From assembly GCF_900143265.1 (NCBI RefSeq), contig NZ_FRDJ01000014.1, positions 1 to 39,441 on the forward strand: a DNA stretch of 39,441 nt, given 5' to 3'. This DNA is from Fervidobacterium gondwanense DSM 13020 (GTDB lineage: Bacteria > Thermotogota > Thermotogae > Thermotogales > Fervidobacteriaceae). The translations under genes were made by a program, and so were the position numbers. Under the pieces are notes generated by a model. It saw only the letters and a list, made by a program, of their open reading frames with translations, made no database searches and had not been told where the DNA came from. Below are positions 26,262 to 33,476 of the stretch, piece by piece (the first letter of the stretch is position 1; every line of letters begins with the position of its first letter).

Positions 26262-26664
26262 CGCATTAACTGAGAATATTAAACTGGCAAGAGTTGTAAT
26301 ACACACATTTCTATCATTCAGAAATGTTTTTGATAAAGATATATTCGATACCGAGTTGGCAATAAACGAGGCTATTGCGAATATCATACAGCACACGTAC
26401 AAAGGTGAGCCCAAGTATATAATAATGACGATGAACTGGATGGAACCAGACACTCTCGAAGTACTTTTGCGAGATTTCGGTCCTAAGGTTGATCCTTCAA
26501 AAATCAAATCTCGCGATTTGAACGACATACGCCCCGGCGGATTGGGTGTTTATATAATTCAGAGAATTTTTGAGGTTATGGAATTCAGAGACGTTGAGGA
26601 AGGCAATTTGCTTTATCTGAAACGTTCATTTTTAATTCCACCAAAGAAGGAAGAGCATACCTGA
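26233..26664 (+). CDS. RsbW/SpoIIAB-like ATP-binding serine kinase (anti-sigma type)
   Basis: 143 residues, a stand-alone GHKL ATPase domain. The N box is ELAINEAIANIIQHTY with the catalytic Glu and Asn, the G1-like motif is LRDFGPKVD, and the G2 motif is GGLGVYIIQRI. Proteins of this build bind sigma factors or phosphorylate STAS-domain antagonists in partner-switching systems. The start is a TTG at 26233 directly after AGGAGGATACA, inside the end of the preceding gene. No STAS antagonist, PP2C phosphatase or sigma factor is adjacent, so the target is unknown. It could instead regulate a diguanylate cyclase or another protein. Confidence 0.85.
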   Translation: MNQIVTISFSALTENIKLARVVIHTFLSFRNVFDKDIFDTELAINEAIANIIQHTYKGEPKYIIMTMNWMEPDTLEVLLRDFGPKVDPSKIKSRDLNDIRPGGLGVYIIQRIFEVMEFRDVEEGNLLYLKRSFLIPPKKEEHT

Positions 26665-26687
26665 TGATGAAATGAGGAGGAAATAGT

Positions 26688-27053
26688 GTGAGCTGGTTTT
26701 TAGGTCTTATTAAAAATCCATCGTTTATGTCCGCCTTTTTCGGCTTTTTCTCCGCTCAGCTTGTAAAGGTATTTATATACAAAGATATCCGAGTGTTTGG
26801 AAGATACGGTGGAATGCCGAGTGCTCACGTCGCAACAACATCAGCGCTCGCATGGGCCGTCGGATATCAAACGGGGTTCAACTCACCGATGACAGCGATA
26901 GCTGCCATTTTTTTAGCTATTACAACTGCTGATGCTGTCGGACTGAGACGAAACGTTGATCCAAATAAAGGGCACACACTGATGGAAGTTATCTATGGTT
27001 TTCTACTTGGTTGGGTAGTTGCGCTCTTAACTGCAAAGCTATACAAGATATAA
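26688..27053 (+). CDS. Divergent PAP2-family (DUF212) membrane protein, compact form
   Basis: 121 residues with about three to four membrane segments. The conserved GGMPSAHVATTSAL carries the Ser-x-His of the PAP2 phosphatase motif, followed by TTADAVGLRRNVDP and GHTLMEVIYGFLLGW. Members such as YuiD are about 150 residues; here the linker between the L-R-R and G-H-T motifs, usually about 40 residues, is nearly absent. The GTG at 26688 has GAGGAGG upstream. The catalytic role in the family is unproven; lipid phosphate chemistry is the usual suggestion. It sits in the same run as the lytic transglycosylase, which hints at envelope work. Confidence 0.8.
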   Translation: MSWFLGLIKNPSFMSAFFGFFSAQLVKVFIYKDIRVFGRYGGMPSAHVATTSALAWAVGYQTGFNSPMTAIAAIFLAITTADAVGLRRNVDPNKGHTLMEVIYGFLLGWVVALLTAKLYKI

Positions 27054-27096
27054 ATGTGCAACATGCAAAATTCTAATTAGACGCGGAGGTGTGGTT

Positions 27097-27672
27097 TTGT
27101 CAAAGAGTTCTGTCAGAAAGCCAGTTTTAGTGGCGGTTGTACTATTCGTTCTATTCGGAGCTTCGATACTTTTTGCGCAATTAGTCGAAATCCAGACTCC
27201 AGACTGGTTTAAGGAACACGTTCAGAAAAGAAGAAAAAGCGTTGGTCAACAGACCACCCAGGAATTTGTTGACGACCTTTGGAGGGTGATTTACACAGTA
27301 AGCATGAAATACGAGCTTCCACCCACATATATCGCAGTAGTAATCGCAGTTGAGAGCAACTTCACGAATGCAAAAGGCGCAGGTGGAGTGCTTGGAATGA
27401 TGCAGATTCTTCCTTCGACAGCTCAAAGCATCGCAAAATTACTAAAACTCGACGTACCAAAAAACGGCTGGAACGAATTGCTTAACAACTATGAGTTAAA
27501 TATAACTTATGGAACAGCATACCTTTCATACCTTTTCAAAAAGCACGGTTCACTGCAAAAAGCGTTGGAGTACTACAACAATGGCAAAAATAAAGTCATA
27601 TACGCGCAGACAATAATGAAACAGTACAGCTTCTACGCAGTACAGCTTCTACGATACACTTCATACAAGTGA
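27097..27672 (+). CDS. Secreted lytic transglycosylase (SLT domain), frameshifted near its C-terminus
   Basis: 191 residues as written. An N-terminal export helix (about 9-28, ending ILFAQ) precedes a linker and an SLT domain (about 65-180). Its catalytic Glu is in AVVIAVESNF, followed by GVLGMMQILPSTAQS and TYGTAYLSYL with the late ALEYYNNGK. It should cleave peptidoglycan, releasing 1,6-anhydro-muramyl products. The TTG at 27097, seven bases after GGAGG, is preferred to the GTG at 27091. A 16-bp tandem duplication at 27622-27653 shifts the frame, so the last dozen residues (AVQLLRYTSYK) look artificial. Removing one copy joins it cleanly to the frame ending at 27892 for a 259-residue protein. 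Confidence 0.88.
   Translation: MSKSSVRKPVLVAVVLFVLFGASILFAQLVEIQTPDWFKEHVQKRRKSVGQQTTQEFVDDLWRVIYTVSMKYELPPTYIAVVIAVESNFTNAKGAGGVLGMMQILPSTAQSIAKLLKLDVPKNGWNELLNNYELNITYGTAYLSYLFKKHGSLQKALEYYNNGKNKVIYAQTIMKQYSFYAVQLLRYTSYK
27622..27653 (+). repeat. Perfect 16-bp tandem duplication inside the lytic transglycosylase gene
   Basis: CAGTACAGCTTCTACG occurs twice back to back (27622-27637 and 27638-27653). Sixteen is not a multiple of three, so the second copy shifts the reading frame by one. Confidence 0.95.
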
Positions 27673-27892
27673 GATGAAACAGAAAGCAGAACAAAATCTG
27701 GCAAGTGCAAGTGTAACTCAGAGCGCTGAGCAATCAGCGACATCAACATCAACAATGCTTGAAGCAACAAGTTTAGAAATAACAAAAGAAGGTTCTTCAA
27801 CAATAGCCTCAACAAATCCGGGCCCAAGTACTGTCAACGATATTCCTGTTATTGTTCCACCATCGATACCGCCGTTGTTTGGAACGAAATGA
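27654..27892 (+). pseudogene. Displaced Ser/Thr/Pro-rich C-terminal tail of the lytic transglycosylase
   Basis: Open in the frame that would continue the SLT gene if one 16-bp copy were removed. It reads YDTLHTSEMKQKAEQNLAS, then a Ser/Thr/Gln-rich stretch ending PVIVPPSIPPLFGTK before TGA. Its composition is that of a flexible or wall-associated tail rather than a folded domain. An ATG at 27674 exists but lacks a good ribosome site, so independent translation as a 72-residue protein is less likely. Confidence 0.6.
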
Positions 27893-27914
27893 TTCTCAAA
27901 TCGAGGTGCAAATT

Positions 27915-28688
27915 ATGGAAAACAAAGCAATAATGAAGATCAATAAAATAAATTTCGAATACCCAACTTTCGAACTTAAAGATATCTCTTTCGACGTGCC
28001 GAAAGGTTCATTCTTTGGTATTATAGGTCCTAACGGTTCTGGCAAAACCACGCTTCTATCACTAATAATGAAGTTTCTTAAGCCAAAATCAGGGAAGATA
28101 CTTGTAAATGGACTGGACATTTCTAAGTTATCTCACAGAAAAGTTGCACAATTGATAGCTTACATTGCACAAGATTTCAACCCAGCTTACGATTTTACCG
28201 TTGAGGAAATCGTCGAAATGGGAGGTATTGCCCACGGTTCGTTTTTCGAATCCGCAGTGGATGAAGAAAAGATAACAAGCGCATTGAGCACTGTTGACTT
28301 GCTTGACTACAGGAAACGCATATTCTCCACGCTGAGCGGTGGACAGCAAAGGCGAGTATTAATTGCCCGTGCTATATATCAAGATACTCCCATCATCTTA
28401 GCCGATGAGCTTGTTAATCATCTCGATATAGGTCAGTCTGTTAGGGTTCTTGATTACCTCAAAAAGCTAACCGAAAACGGTAAAACTGTCGTCGGCACGT
28501 TTCACGACATTCCTTTAGCCGTGAAGTACTGTGATTACATAGTCGTTATGAAAGATGGGAAAATAGTGAGTATGGGTAGACCAGCTGAAGTGATAACCGA
28601 AAAACTGCTGAGCGAGGTTTACAATATATCACTTAAGGTCATATCAAACCCTGTCCCTAATGTGAATTATCCATTGATAATTATTTGA
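27915..28688 (+). CDS. ABC transporter ATP-binding protein (FepC/BtuD-like)
   Basis: About 257 residues from the ATG at 27915, which has GAGGTG upstream; an earlier frame opening lies in the preceding gene. Motifs in order: Walker A GPNGSGKTT, Q-loop IAQDF, signature LSGGQQRR, Walker B PIILADELVNHLD with catalytic Glu, and the switch His in GTFHDIPLA. The arrangement is that of metal-chelate or cobalamin importer ATPases. No permease or binding protein is next to it, so either they are elsewhere or it serves another role. It ends the long plus-strand run. Confidence 0.88.
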   Translation: MENKAIMKINKINFEYPTFELKDISFDVPKGSFFGIIGPNGSGKTTLLSLIMKFLKPKSGKILVNGLDISKLSHRKVAQLIAYIAQDFNPAYDFTVEEIVEMGGIAHGSFFESAVDEEKITSALSTVDLLDYRKRIFSTLSGGQQRRVLIARAIYQDTPIILADELVNHLDIGQSVRVLDYLKKLTENGKTVVGTFHDIPLAVKYCDYIVVMKDGKIVSMGRPAEVITEKLLSEVYNISLKVISNPVPNVNYPLIII

Positions 28689-28733
28689 AAAATTAATTCA
28701 TTCACATGTCACAAAAGTCACTTTTTGTTAACG

Positions 28734-28763
28734 TTGACTTTCTGCACTGCTTTATGGTAAGAT
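28734..28763 (+). promoter_or_regulatory. Promoter of the uracil permease gene
   Basis: TTGACT (28734-28739), 18-base spacer, TAAGAT (28758-28763). A start near 28770 places the whole PyrR-type hairpin at the 5' end of the transcript. Confidence 0.6.
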
Positions 28764-28774
28764 AAGGTTGTAGA

Positions 28775-28805
28775 CCTTTAAACTCGTCCAGAGAGGCGAG
28801 AAAGG
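28775..28805 (+). promoter_or_regulatory. PyrR-binding RNA element overlapping the uraA ribosome site
   Basis: The conserved PyrR loop TCCAGAGAGG (28787-28796) is capped by CTCG/CGAG. A lower stem CCTTT (28775-28779) and AAAGG (28801-28805) lies below a 5' AAA bulge, matching the known PyrR anti-antiterminator hairpin. The 3' arm runs into the Shine-Dalgarno AAAGGAGG, so PyrR plus UMP should block translation. No terminator hairpin lies between it and the ATG. PyrR is not encoded in the window. Confidence 0.8.
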
Positions 28806-28815
28806 AGGAGAAAAG

Positions 28816-30060
28816 ATGGAAAAAGATGCTATTTTTGTTGATTCCCAGCCTGTTTCTTCAGATTCTGTAGCTATCTCATCCTTGCCCACCTCAAAGAAGT
28901 TCGTTCTAAGTTTACAGCATTTCGTAGCCATGTTCGGTGCCACGGTTTTAGTTCCGCTCTTAACTGGATTAGACCCTCTTGTAGCACTCTTCACAGCAGG
29001 TTTAGGAACTCTTCTTTTCCACTCCATCACAGGCGGTATCGTCCCTGTCTTCTTAGGTTCAAGTTTCGCATTTATCGCACCTATAATTCTCGTTAAGGAA
29101 AAGTACGGAGACATTAGGTACTCACTCGGTGGAATTGTCGTAGCTGGGACGGTTTATCTGGTATTCTCTCTAATAGTAAAACTTGTTGGAACGAACGTGA
29201 TTAAGAAACTCTTCCCGCCGGTAGTAACAGGTCCGATGATAATGGTAATCGGCCTCGGTCTAAGCCCAGTAGCAGTCAATATGGCTTCTTCAAATTGGTC
29301 CATCGCCTTCGTCGTAATCCTAACAGTCATAGCGTCTGCCACGATTTTCAAAGGTTTCTTCTCACTAATTCCTGTTCTGATGGGTGTTCTTGTAGGTTAC
29401 ATCACCTCTGCACTCTCCGGTATAGTTGATTACACACCTATAACATCCTCTGCCTGGTTCTCAGTTCCCAACTTCATTTTCCCAAAGTTTGATATAGGCG
29501 CAATAAGCTTGATAGCACCCGTTGCTTTCGTAACCGTTATGGAGCACATAGGCGATATCACAACAAACGGCGCAGTCGTTGGCAAGAACTTCTTCGAAAA
29601 GCCTGGAATCCACAGAACGCTCCTCGGCGACGGACTTGCAACCATGATGGCTGCATTCCTCGGTGGGCCCGCTAACACAACATACAGTGAAAATACGGGT
29701 GTTTTAGCAATAACAAAAGTGTATGATCCTTCAATACTGCGCGGTGCTGCTCTTCTTGCAATGCTCGTTGCGTTCTTCTCTAAATTCGGTGCAGTTCTTC
29801 AAACGATTCCAACAGCAGTCATAGGTGGCGTGAGCCTCATACTCTTCGGTATGATCGCATCAATTGGTGTGAGAACCCTTGTTGAAGCAAAGGTCGATTT
29901 CGCCAAGTCAAGGAACCTCATAATAGCAGCACTCATACTGACTTTGGGAATAGGCGGAGCAAGCGTTAAAATTGGAAACGTTGAGCTCAAAGGTATGGCA
30001 TTGGCTGCCATAGTTGGAATAATCGCAAATCTGCTCATACCTGAAAAATTGGAAAAATAA
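28816..30060 (+). CDS. uraA: Uracil permease (NCS2 family)
   Basis: 414 residues with about 14 membrane segments, typical of the UraA/PyrP uracil:proton symporters. Family landmarks include LQHFVAMFGATVLVPLLTGL near the N-terminus, FLGSSFAFIAPI, the substrate-site Glu region VTVMEHIGDI, and GGPANTTYSENTGVLAITKV. The PyrR-type leader supports a pyrimidine substrate over xanthine or urate, because repression by UMP makes sense for uracil uptake. ATG 28816 follows AAAGGAGG. The gene has its own promoter; the spacing of 95 bases to purK allows read-through, since no clear terminator separates them. Confidence 0.93.
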   Translation: MEKDAIFVDSQPVSSDSVAISSLPTSKKFVLSLQHFVAMFGATVLVPLLTGLDPLVALFTAGLGTLLFHSITGGIVPVFLGSSFAFIAPIILVKEKYGDIRYSLGGIVVAGTVYLVFSLIVKLVGTNVIKKLFPPVVTGPMIMVIGLGLSPVAVNMASSNWSIAFVVILTVIASATIFKGFFSLIPVLMGVLVGYITSALSGIVDYTPITSSAWFSVPNFIFPKFDIGAISLIAPVAFVTVMEHIGDITTNGAVVGKNFFEKPGIHRTLLGDGLATMMAAFLGGPANTTYSENTGVLAITKVYDPSILRGAALLAMLVAFFSKFGAVLQTIPTAVIGGVSLILFGMIASIGVRTLVEAKVDFAKSRNLIIAALILTLGIGGASVKIGNVELKGMALAAIVGIIANLLIPEKLEK

Positions 30061-30155
30061 TAGAATATAGAATAATGTAGAGATAACCGCATAGAGCCGT
30101 GGGGGATTTTTATTCAGAAGAATAAAGAAAAATTTGGTTACTCGAGGGGTTAGGT

Positions 30156-31295
30156 ATGATGAAGACTCTTGGAATTATAGGTGGCGGACAGCTCGGAAAG
30201 ATGTTGGCATTGAAAGCTAAACAGATGGATCTAAGGGTCGTTGCCCTCGACAAAGACCCAAGCTGTCCGATAGCTTCGTTATGTGATGAATTGATCGTTG
30301 GGGATCTGTACGATTCAGAAAAACTTCTCGAACTTGCGAAAAAGTCTGATGTTGTGACGTACGAAATTGAACATACAAGCACGGATGCTCTGAAACGTCT
30401 TAAATCAGCTGGATTCAATATAAAACCTTCACCTGAGTTGTTATCACTTATAAACGATAAATACGCACAGAAAACGCACCTTGTTAACAACGGCATACCG
30501 ACATCGAGGATATTAGGAACAGACGAGGAAATTAAGAAAGACGAGATAGAGAAGTATCTTCCCGTGGTACAAAAATCAAGAAGTGGGGGATACGATGGTA
30601 GAGGGGTCGCTGTTTTAAGAGATGTTAGTGACAAGAGAAATATTCTGAGCTCTCCTTCTTACTATGAAGAATACGTGGAAATCGAAAAAGAACTCTCTGT
30701 CTTGCTGGTACGCTCCGAATCAGGTGAGATAGCAATCTATCCAATTGTGGAAATGGTCTTCAATAAATCGTCCAACATATTGGACATGCTAATATCACCA
30801 GCAAGGATTCCAGATGAGACAGCACAAGAAGCTAAAGAAATTGCATTAAGGGCTTTGGAATCTATTATACCTTTCGGAGCCGTGGGGGTTTTCGCAATTG
30901 AGATGTTTTTAACAAAAAACGGCGAGATTTTGGTAAACGAAATAGCGCCCAGGGTTCACAACTCAGGACACCACACAATAGAATCATGCTACACGAGCCA
31001 ATTCGAACAACATATCCGCGCTATCTTAAACCTACCTCTCGGACTAACTACACAACATTCCCATGCTGTCATGATAAACCTACTCGGCGAACCTGGCTAC
31101 AAAGGTACTCCAAAAATCATAGGGGTTGAAGAGGTATTCAAAACACCCGGCGCTTATCTACATTTGTACGGTAAGAGATTAACTGCACCATTCAGAAAGA
31201 TGGGACATATAACCATTGTTGATAAAGATATCAATTCAGCAATAGAGAAGGCGAAGTTTTTAAAAAACAGGGTTAAGATTATTTCGGAATCTTGA
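30156..31295 (+). CDS. purK: 5-(carboxyamino)imidazole ribonucleotide synthase
   Basis: 379 residues, ATP-grasp enzyme that carboxylates AIR with bicarbonate and ATP to N5-CAIR in purine synthesis. The N-terminal preATP-grasp domain starts LGIIGGGQLGKM; the ATP-grasp domain has VVQKSRSGGYDGRGV and the metal-binding EIAPRVHNSGHHTIE. Start ATG 30156 (a second ATG follows at once) has GAGGGG upstream. First of the six-gene pur operon. No purine riboswitch or PurR box is recognisable in the 95 bases upstream. Confidence 0.96.
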   Translation: MMKTLGIIGGGQLGKMLALKAKQMDLRVVALDKDPSCPIASLCDELIVGDLYDSEKLLELAKKSDVVTYEIEHTSTDALKRLKSAGFNIKPSPELLSLINDKYAQKTHLVNNGIPTSRILGTDEEIKKDEIEKYLPVVQKSRSGGYDGRGVAVLRDVSDKRNILSSPSYYEEYVEIEKELSVLLVRSESGEIAIYPIVEMVFNKSSNILDMLISPARIPDETAQEAKEIALRALESIIPFGAVGVFAIEMFLTKNGEILVNEIAPRVHNSGHHTIESCYTSQFEQHIRAILNLPLGLTTQHSHAVMINLLGEPGYKGTPKIIGVEEVFKTPGAYLHLYGKRLTAPFRKMGHITIVDKDINSAIEKAKFLKNRVKIISES

Positions 31296-31322
31296 ATGCT
31301 TGCCTTTTTAGGAGGTTAGTAC

Positions 31323-31853
31323 ATGGAAAAGCCTATTGTTGGTATAATAATGGGAAGTGATTCTGACTTGAATATAATGAAAGATGCAGCAGAAGTGCTT
31401 GAAGAATTCGGTGTACCATATGAGCTGACTATCGTCTCTGCACACAGAACCCCTGAGAGGATGTTCGAATACGCCCGTACAGCCCATGCACGCGGTATAG
31501 AAGTTATAATCGCTGGTGCTGGCGGAGCGGCACACCTTCCCGGTATGACCGCTTCTATTACTCCCCTACCTGTAATAGGCGTTCCTATAAAATCATCAAG
31601 CCTCGAAGGTCTCGATTCACTACTTTCAATAGTTCAGATGCCCAAAGGCGTCCCTGTCGCCACGGTTGCGATAAACAACGCAAAAAATGCCGGTTTACTC
31701 GCTGTCTCAATACTCTCTGTGAAATATCCAGAACTTAGAGAAAAGCTCATCAAATATAAAGAAGATATGCGACGTGACGTTATCAAGAAGGCACAAGATT
31801 TGGAAGATATGGGTTATGCCGAATATCTAAAAAGTAAAGAAAGTAAAGAATGA
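31323..31853 (+). CDS. purE: N5-CAIR mutase, class I PurE
   Basis: 176 residues. It converts the PurK product N5-CAIR into CAIR. The class I signature is clear: [16 protein letters not shown] at the N-terminus, SAHRTPERM with the active-site His, and [11 protein letters not shown]. It follows purK by 27 bases with AGGAGG before the ATG. Presence of PurK next door confirms the two-step bacterial route rather than direct AIR carboxylation by class II PurE. Confidence 0.97.
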   Translation: MEKPIVGIIMGSDSDLNIMKDAAEVLEEFGVPYELTIVSAHRTPERMFEYARTAHARGIEVIIAGAGGAAHLPGMTASITPLPVIGVPIKSSSLEGLDSLLSIVQMPKGVPVATVAINNAKNAGLLAVSILSVKYPELREKLIKYKEDMRRDVIKKAQDLEDMGYAEYLKSKESKE

Positions 31854-31868
31854 AAAGGGAGTGAAAAA

Positions 31869-32576
31869 ATGGGGGGCGTAGGATTCCTTTACGAAGGTAA
31901 AACAAAAATCGTCGAGGCAATAGACGATGATAGCGTTATTTTAACATTTAAGGACGACATCACAGCGGGCGATGGTGCAAAGCACGATGTGATGCAAAAA
32001 AAAGGGCAGATGTGTTCTGAGATAACATCGAGGCTCATGCACTATCTCAACACGAAAGGTGTCTACACGATGTTCATGAACTATGTCCCACCAAATAAAA
32101 TACGCGCGAGAAAGCTCAAGATGATACCACTTGAAGTTATCGTAAGGTTCAAAAAGGCAGGTTCATTTGTAAGAAGATACGGCGGACAAGAAGGAGAAGA
32201 TTTGCAATCTCCGCTTGTTGAGTTCACATACAAAAGTGATGTCATGCATGACCCACTTATGTGTATCGAACACCTCGAAGTGCTTGGCATCGTAGATAGA
32301 AACACTGCACTGAAAGTCATAGAATCTGCAAAAGAATCTGCAAAACTTCTTAAAGAGTTTTTCGAAATCCACAACTTTGAGCTGTGGGATATAAAGTTCG
32401 AGTATGGGACGGACAGCGAAGGGAACATCTGCCTTGGAGATGAGATTTCACCGGATACTATGAGGTTGAGAAAAGCGGGCGAGATATTCGACAAAGATAT
32501 ATATAGAAGGGATCTTGGAAATCCTATGGAAAAATACGAGGTGGTGTTGGGAGTATGCCAAAGTATTCTTTTGTGA
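31869..32576 (+). CDS. purC: SAICAR synthase
   Basis: 235 residues, the compact bacterial form. It joins CAIR and aspartate using ATP to give SAICAR. Motifs: LYEGKTKIVEA (phosphate loop), FKDDITAGDGAK, EVIVRFKKAGS and DEISPDTMRLR. It starts at ATG 31869, 15 bases after the purE stop, and its last 22 bases overlap purS, so translation is tightly coupled through the operon. Confidence 0.97.
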   Translation: MGGVGFLYEGKTKIVEAIDDDSVILTFKDDITAGDGAKHDVMQKKGQMCSEITSRLMHYLNTKGVYTMFMNYVPPNKIRARKLKMIPLEVIVRFKKAGSFVRRYGGQEGEDLQSPLVEFTYKSDVMHDPLMCIEHLEVLGIVDRNTALKVIESAKESAKLLKEFFEIHNFELWDIKFEYGTDSEGNICLGDEISPDTMRLRKAGEIFDKDIYRRDLGNPMEKYEVVLGVCQSILL

Positions 32577-32803
32577 TAGATATCCAGTACAAAAGTAACG
32601 TAAGAGACCCGAGAGGCGAAACTATCAAGAGGGTTTTGAACGATGAACATAACATCCCGGTTTCGACTCTTCGGCTCGGGAAATCTATACATTTGGAGAT
32701 CGAGGCTGAAAATGAAAATGAAGCGCAGGTACTCGTTGAAAGAGCGTGTAAAGAATTGCTTGTTAACCCTGTGACTGAAACGTATGAGGTGAAACTCAAA
32801 TGA
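32555..32803 (+). CDS. purS: FGAM synthase, PurS subunit
   Basis: 82 residues, the small bridging subunit of the three-part formylglycinamidine synthase (PurS-PurQ-PurL), needed for ammonia transfer from PurQ to PurL. The fold is recognisable from SFVIDIQYKSNVRDPRGETI and the C-terminal LLVNPVTETYEVKL. It starts inside purC and its stop overlaps the purQ ATG by four bases (ATGA). Confidence 0.94.
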   Translation: MPKYSFVIDIQYKSNVRDPRGETIKRVLNDEHNIPVSTLRLGKSIHLEIEAENENEAQVLVERACKELLVNPVTETYEVKLK

Positions 32804-33453
32804 AAATAAACGCTCCAAAAGCACAGGTTGTAGTCTATCCGGGTAGCAACTGTGATAGAGACGCTCTTTGGGCGTGTAAATACGTAGGTTTCGAGACAGA
32901 GTTTGTAGATGTTCATTCAGATATAGATGCCGACTTGCTCGTCTTACCCGGTGGCTTTTCGTATGGCGATTATCTGCGAGTTGGTGCTGTCGCCGCAAGA
33001 GAACCTATCTCCCAAAAGATAAAGGATTTCATTAGCCGTGGGGGGCTTGTCATTGGTATCTGCAACGGTTTCCAGATTCTTGTCGAGATGGGGCTTCTTC
33101 CTGGAGCTCTTTTACAAAACAGCAATGGAAGGTTCATATGCAGAACCGTTGAGCTCGAAGTCATAGACAACGAAACGCCTTTTACGAGATATTATTTGAA
33201 AGGTGAAAAGATAAGACTACCTATCGCACATGGGTTTGGCAGGTTCGTTAAGACTGAGGAAATTAACACAACGCTTAAATACACTGAAGATGTGAACGGT
33301 AGCGATGAATTTATAGCAGGTATAACAAACGAGCAAAAGAATGTATTCAGCTTAATGCCACATCCGGAAAGAGCGATTGAAAAGATTCTGGGGTCTGACG
33401 ACGGTCTTAGAGTATTCCTATCGGTGTATAACTACATAAAAAACAAGAAATAA
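32800..33453 (+). CDS. purQ: FGAM synthase, glutaminase subunit PurQ
   Basis: 217 residues, class I glutamine amidotransferase. The nucleophile Cys is in VIGICNGFQIL, and the His-Glu pair is in LMPHPERAIE near the C-terminus. The N-terminal VVVYPGSNCDRDA and LPGGFSYGDYLR are typical PurQ. It frees ammonia from glutamine for PurL. Overlaps purS by four bases and precedes purL by 23. Confidence 0.97.
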   Translation: MKINAPKAQVVVYPGSNCDRDALWACKYVGFETEFVDVHSDIDADLLVLPGGFSYGDYLRVGAVAAREPISQKIKDFISRGGLVIGICNGFQILVEMGLLPGALLQNSNGRFICRTVELEVIDNETPFTRYYLKGEKIRLPIAHGFGRFVKTEEINTTLKYTEDVNGSDEFIAGITNEQKNVFSLMPHPERAIEKILGSDDGLRVFLSVYNYIKNKK

Positions 33454-33476
33454 TGCTTACTTAGGTGGTGTAGGAA

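Noticed and set aside
27674..27892. An independent 72-residue protein between the lytic transglycosylase and the ABC ATPase
   Set aside because: No good ribosome site, low-complexity composition, and exact frame continuity with the transglycosylase once one 16-bp repeat is removed.
30061..30155. Possible purine riboswitch or PurR box upstream of purK
   Set aside because: None of the conserved core bases of a purine riboswitch or a PurR palindrome could be found in these 95 bases.
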